Positions 61,745 through 64,000 of a DNA stretch of 64,000 nt are shown here, piece by piece. The stretch lies in the NCBI RefSeq assembly GCF_900172345.1, contig NZ_FWFY01000004.1:248001-312000 (forward strand), in the 5' to 3' direction. The notes below the pieces were generated by a model. That model was not told the origin of the DNA. It ran no database searches and worked only from the letters and a program-made list of their open reading frames with translations. The DNA comes from Limimaricola soesokkakensis (lineage in GTDB: Bacteria; Pseudomonadota; Alphaproteobacteria; Rhodobacterales; Rhodobacteraceae). Positions within the stretch are counted from its first letter, which is position 1, and each line of letters opens with the position of its first letter. The translations under genes were made by a program, and so were the position numbers.

Positions 61745-62404
61745 ATGCCCCGCAGCTATGACGCCGTGATCTTCGACCTCGACGGCACGCTGGTCGACAC
61801 CGAAACCCTATGCAACGCCGAGGCGCTGCCCGCGCTGGCCGCGCAGGGCATCGAGATCGGCGCCGGCTTCTTCGAAAGCCTCGCGGGGGTGCATGACGAC
61901 CGCCGGGTGGAGCTGATCCGCGAACATACCGGCAAGCCGCTCGACGCGGCGCGCTTCTATGCCAACTGGGACGCGCGGGTCGAGGCGCGCCTCGCGCCGG
62001 GGCTGTCGCTCAAGACCGGTGCCGAGGCGCTGATCGCGGCGATCGCGCGGCTCGGCCTGCCGATGGCGATCGCCACCTCGTCGCGCCGCGCGCCGGGGCT
62101 GGCCAAGATCCGCGCCGCCGGGCTCGACGCCCATGTCGAGACCATCGTGACGGTGGAGGATATCGAGAACGCCAAGCCCGCGCCCGACGCCTATCTCGAG
62201 GCGGCGCGCCGCCTTGGCGCCGATCCCGCCCGCTGCCTCGTCTTCGAAGACAGCGAGACCGGCGCGCAGGCCGGCCATGCCGCGGGCATGACCGTGGTGC
62301 AGGTGCCCGACCTGAACGCCAGCGAGGGCCGCCACGCCACGCATCTCGCCCGTGACCTGATCGAGGGCGCGCGCGCCGCCGGGCTGCTGCCGCTGCCGGC
62401 CTGA
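61745..62404 (+). CDS. HAD-superfamily phosphatase (beta-phosphoglucomutase-like subgroup)
   Basis: 219 residues. Motif I FDLDGTLVDTE with both catalytic Asp, a helical cap (15-90), motif II in ATSSRRA, and motif III/IV in AKPAPDAYLEAARRLG and FEDSETGAQA. The KPAPDxYL signature is typical of the phosphoglycolate phosphatase/beta-PGM group; substrate unknown. Convergent with nothing; followed by the SRP RNA gene. Confidence 0.88.
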   Translation: MPRSYDAVIFDLDGTLVDTETLCNAEALPALAAQGIEIGAGFFESLAGVHDDRRVELIREHTGKPLDAARFYANWDARVEARLAPGLSLKTGAEALIAAIARLGLPMAIATSSRRAPGLAKIRAAGLDAHVETIVTVEDIENAKPAPDAYLEAARRLGADPARCLVFEDSETGAQAGHAAGMTVVQVPDLNASEGRHATHLARDLIEGARAAGLLPLPA

Positions 62405-62420
62405 GACGCGCCCCGGCGGC

Positions 62421-62450
62421 CTTGCGTCCCGCGCCGCCCTTCCCTATATC
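62421..62450 (+). promoter_or_regulatory. Candidate promoter of the SRP RNA gene
   Basis: CTTGCG (62421-62426), 18 bp, TATATC (62445-62450), placing a transcript start at about 62457, where the RNA's closing stem begins. Confidence 0.55.
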
Positions 62451-62455
62451 GGCCT

Positions 62456-62551
62456 CGAGAGGTTGGCGCGGGCAAGCGCCTCGCCAACCCGGTCAGGTCC
62501 GGAAGGAAGCAGCCGCAACGAGCCCCGCTTGGGTCGTGTTCCAGCCTCTCA
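62456..62551 (+). ncRNA. ffs: Signal recognition particle RNA (4.5S)
   Basis: The universally conserved SRP domain IV core GGTCAGGTCCGGAAGGAAGC lies at 62491-62510, with the GGAA tetraloop. The ends pair perfectly: 62457-62466 with 62541-62550 (ten pairs, one G-U). About 96 nt, the small bacterial type. It binds Ffh for co-translational membrane targeting. Confidence 0.96.
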
Positions 62552-62587
62552 CCCATTCGATCCCCTACCCGAATGACGGAGGACATC

Positions 62588-62626
62588 ATGGAGATTGTGA
62601 TCGCCCTCCGGGCCGGGGCCGCCTGA
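62588..62626 (+). CDS. Possible 12-residue leader peptide (MEIVIALRAGAA)
   Basis: ATG 7 nt after ACGGAGGA opens a 12-codon frame ending in TGA at 62626. The ribosome-binding site is strong. It lies between the SRP RNA and rsgA and is followed by a GCCCGC/GCGGGC hairpin (about 62652-62667). No run of a single amino acid suggests classical attenuation. Real translation is uncertain. Confidence 0.3.
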   Translation: MEIVIALRAGAA

Positions 62627-62696
62627 GCCGCCCCTCGCCCGACGCGAAGCTGCCCGCTCCGGCGGGCCCGTGTTCTTTCGTGACGGGACCAATCCA

Positions 62697-63716
62697 TTGA
62701 CAGACCTCACGCTTTCCGACCTCGGCTGGTCGGACCATTTCGCGCGCCAGCTCGAAGAGGGCGACGCCCCCGCGCGCATCGCCGAGATCCATCGCACGAT
62801 CCTCGTGGCGCTCACCCCGGACGGCCCGGTGAAGATCGGCGCCCCCTCCGGTGCCGGCTCCTTCGCCGTCGGCGACTGGGTCGGCATGCGCGACGGGCAG
62901 GCGCGGGTGCGGCTCGCCCCGCGCAGCCAGATCGCCCGCAAGGCCGCCGGCCATACCGTCTCGCGCCAGCTCGTCGCCGCCAATGTCGACACGCTCGGCA
63001 TCGTCACCAGCTGCAACGACGACTTCAACCCGGCGCGGCTCGAGCGCTACGTGGCGCTGGCCATGGCGGGCGACTGCCTGCCGCTGGTGATCCTCACCAA
63101 ATCCGACATGGTGAACGACCCCGCCCCCTACCTCGCGCAGGCCCGCGCGATCTCGCCACTCGTCGTGGCGCTGGCGCTCAACGCGCGCGATCTGGACGAC
63201 GCGGCGCGGCTGGAGCCGTGGTGCGGGCCGGGCCAGACCCTGGCCCTCGTCGGCTCCTCGGGCGTCGGCAAGACGACGCTGCAGAACGCGCTCACCGGGG
63301 GTGCCGAGGCCACGGCGGGCATTCGCGAGGACGACGCCAAGGGGCGTCACACCACCACCTACCGGGCGCTCCGGCGCTGCCGCGCCGGCGGCTGGCTGAT
63401 CGACACGCCCGGCATGCGCGAGCTGCAGCTCACCGACACCGCCGAGGGGATCGAAGAGCTGTTCGACGACGTGACCGCGCTGGTGAGCGAGTGCCGGTTC
63501 AGCGACTGCGCGCATGAGACCGAGCCGGGCTGCGCGGTGCGCGCCGCCCTCGATGCGGGCGATCTCGACCCCGACCGCCTTGCGCGCTGGCGCAAGCTGG
63601 AGGCCGAGGACCGGCACAACAGCGAAACCCTCGCTGAGGGCCGCGCGCGGGGCAAGTCCTTCACCAAGAAGATCAAGACGATCCAGCGCGGGGCGCGCCG
63701 CCGCAAGGGCGGTTGA
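62697..63716 (+). CDS. rsgA: Ribosome small subunit-dependent GTPase RsgA
   Basis: 339 residues, circularly permuted GTPase for late 30S maturation. An N-terminal OB-fold leads to G4 LTKSD (~142), G1 GSSGVGKTT (~190) and G3 DTPGM (~238), in permuted order, then a Zn knuckle CRFSDCAHETEPGC (~265). The start is uncertain: TTG at 62697 (GGGA 9 nt upstream) begins the conserved TDLTLSDLGWS, while GTG at 62670 adds nine residues but lacks any ribosome-binding site. It runs toward the DUF202 gene. Confidence 0.92.
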   Translation: MTDLTLSDLGWSDHFARQLEEGDAPARIAEIHRTILVALTPDGPVKIGAPSGAGSFAVGDWVGMRDGQARVRLAPRSQIARKAAGHTVSRQLVAANVDTLGIVTSCNDDFNPARLERYVALAMAGDCLPLVILTKSDMVNDPAPYLAQARAISPLVVALALNARDLDDAARLEPWCGPGQTLALVGSSGVGKTTLQNALTGGAEATAGIREDDAKGRHTTTYRALRRCRAGGWLIDTPGMRELQLTDTAEGIEELFDDVTALVSECRFSDCAHETEPGCAVRAALDAGDLDPDRLARWRKLEAEDRHNSETLAEGRARGKSFTKKIKTIQRGARRRKGG

Positions 63717-63723
63717 CGCCCTG

Positions 63724-63755
63724 CCTCCTGTCGGGCCTGATGGCCCGGCAGGAGG
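63724..63755 (+). promoter_or_regulatory. Hairpin sequestering the ribosome-binding site of the DUF202 gene
   Basis: Arms 63724-63736 and 63743-63755 pair over 13 bp (one G-U) around a six-base loop. The 3' arm ends in GGAGG, the Shine-Dalgarno sequence of the gene starting at 63760. It begins 7 nt after the rsgA stop and has no T-run. Confidence 0.6.
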
Positions 63756-63759
63756 ACCC

Positions 63760-64000
63760 ATGGCCCAGACCGATGGCGACCGGGAGGTCGACCGCAAGAC
63801 CGAATGGGCCGAGGCCCGCACCGACTGGGCCGAGGACCGGACGCTTCTGGCCAACGAGCGGACCTTCGCGGGGTGGATGCGCACCGGCATGGCCGCGCTG
63901 GCCGTGGCGATCGGCCTCAAGGCGGTGTTCGGCGATTTCGATCCCACATGGCTCGCCAAGGCCGTCGCCTCGATCTTCATCGTCATCGCCGTGCTGATCT
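63760..64000 (+). CDS. DUF202 (YidH-like) membrane protein, 3' end outside window
   Basis: 80 residues visible. DWAEDRTLLANERTFAGWMRTGMAALAVAIG is the DUF202 signature (acidic lead, then RTFxxWxRT before the first membrane segment). Two hydrophobic segments are seen before the window ends. Function unknown. ATG at 63760 follows GGAGGACCC, which lies in the hairpin above. Confidence 0.88.
   Translation, partial: MAQTDGDREVDRKTEWAEARTDWAEDRTLLANERTFAGWMRTGMAALAVAIGLKAVFGDFDPTWLAKAVASIFIVIAVLI

Overview
This 64 kb window is chromosomal DNA from a high-GC alphaproteobacterium, almost certainly a member of the Rhodobacterales (Rhodobacteraceae/Roseobacteraceae group). That reading rests on the gene families and their order: a split F1-ATPase operon (atpHAGDC without F0 genes), a CycM-like membrane-anchored cytochrome c divergent from pheA, ChaC next to a DUF2125 protein, hisC-tyrC-extensin, Mce with DUF1467, the DUF1800/DUF1501 pair, GTG starts and very GC-rich coding. 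About 57 protein genes and one RNA gene (SRP RNA) are supported. I see no tRNA, rRNA, insertion sequence, prophage or CRISPR, and no island with a different base composition: this is core genome.

Layout. 1-5.5 kb: 3' part of a very long tamB with exact-period internal repeats. 5.6-8.2 kb: DUF1800/DUF1501 secreted pair. 8.2-13 kb: receiver-domain protein, methylmalonyl-CoA epimerase, small membrane proteins, nitroreductase, prepilin peptidase, aldo/keto reductase. 13-16 kb: AI-2E family permease divergent from ettA. 16-17 kb: a 445-base region with a micro-ORF, a small membrane protein and an H-type lectin. 17-22 kb: F1-ATPase operon. 22-27.5 kb: methyltransferase divergent from gloB, then clpA behind a heat-shock-type promoter, then an M23 peptidase. 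27.5-31 kb: a MotA/ExbB-like plus MotB/OmpA-like pair with an exceptionally long coiled coil. 31-37 kb: chaC, DUF2125, the extensin-tyrC-hisC operon, a membrane protein and rpsD. 37-43 kb: LpxR-like protein, CoA transferase, GH13 glucosidase, DUF2189, cytochrome P460-like protein. 43-47 kb: hemC and hemE (divergent), DUF2270, hemF, lipoprotein. 47-50.3 kb: SDR-like protein lacking the catalytic lysine, RsmC-like methyltransferase, clpS, HAD protein. 50.5-52 kb: D,D-carboxypeptidase, then 425 noncoding bases. 52.5-58.3 kb: yejABEF peptide importer. 58.4-64 kb: cytochrome c, pheA, SRPBCC, nudC, HAD phosphatase, SRP RNA, rsgA and the start of a DUF202 gene.

The genes serve energy conversion (F1-ATPase, cytochrome c), haem synthesis (hemC, hemE, hemF), aromatic amino acid and histidine synthesis (tyrC, pheA, hisC), translation quality (ettA, rpsD, rsgA, SRP RNA), proteolysis (ClpA with its adaptor ClpS 23 kb away) and the cell envelope (TamB, M23, DacA-type, extensin-like, LpxR-like, stator-like pair, Yej).

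No complete undescribed defence or mobile system is visible. The observations most worth a second look are the stator-like pair with a roughly 520-residue coiled coil, the SDR-like protein with Cys in place of the catalytic Lys, the hairpin that buries the ribosome-binding site of the DUF202 gene, the noncoding stretches at 16.0-16.4 and 52.1-52.5 kb, the rpsD leader, and micro-ORFs at 16.2 and 62.6 kb.
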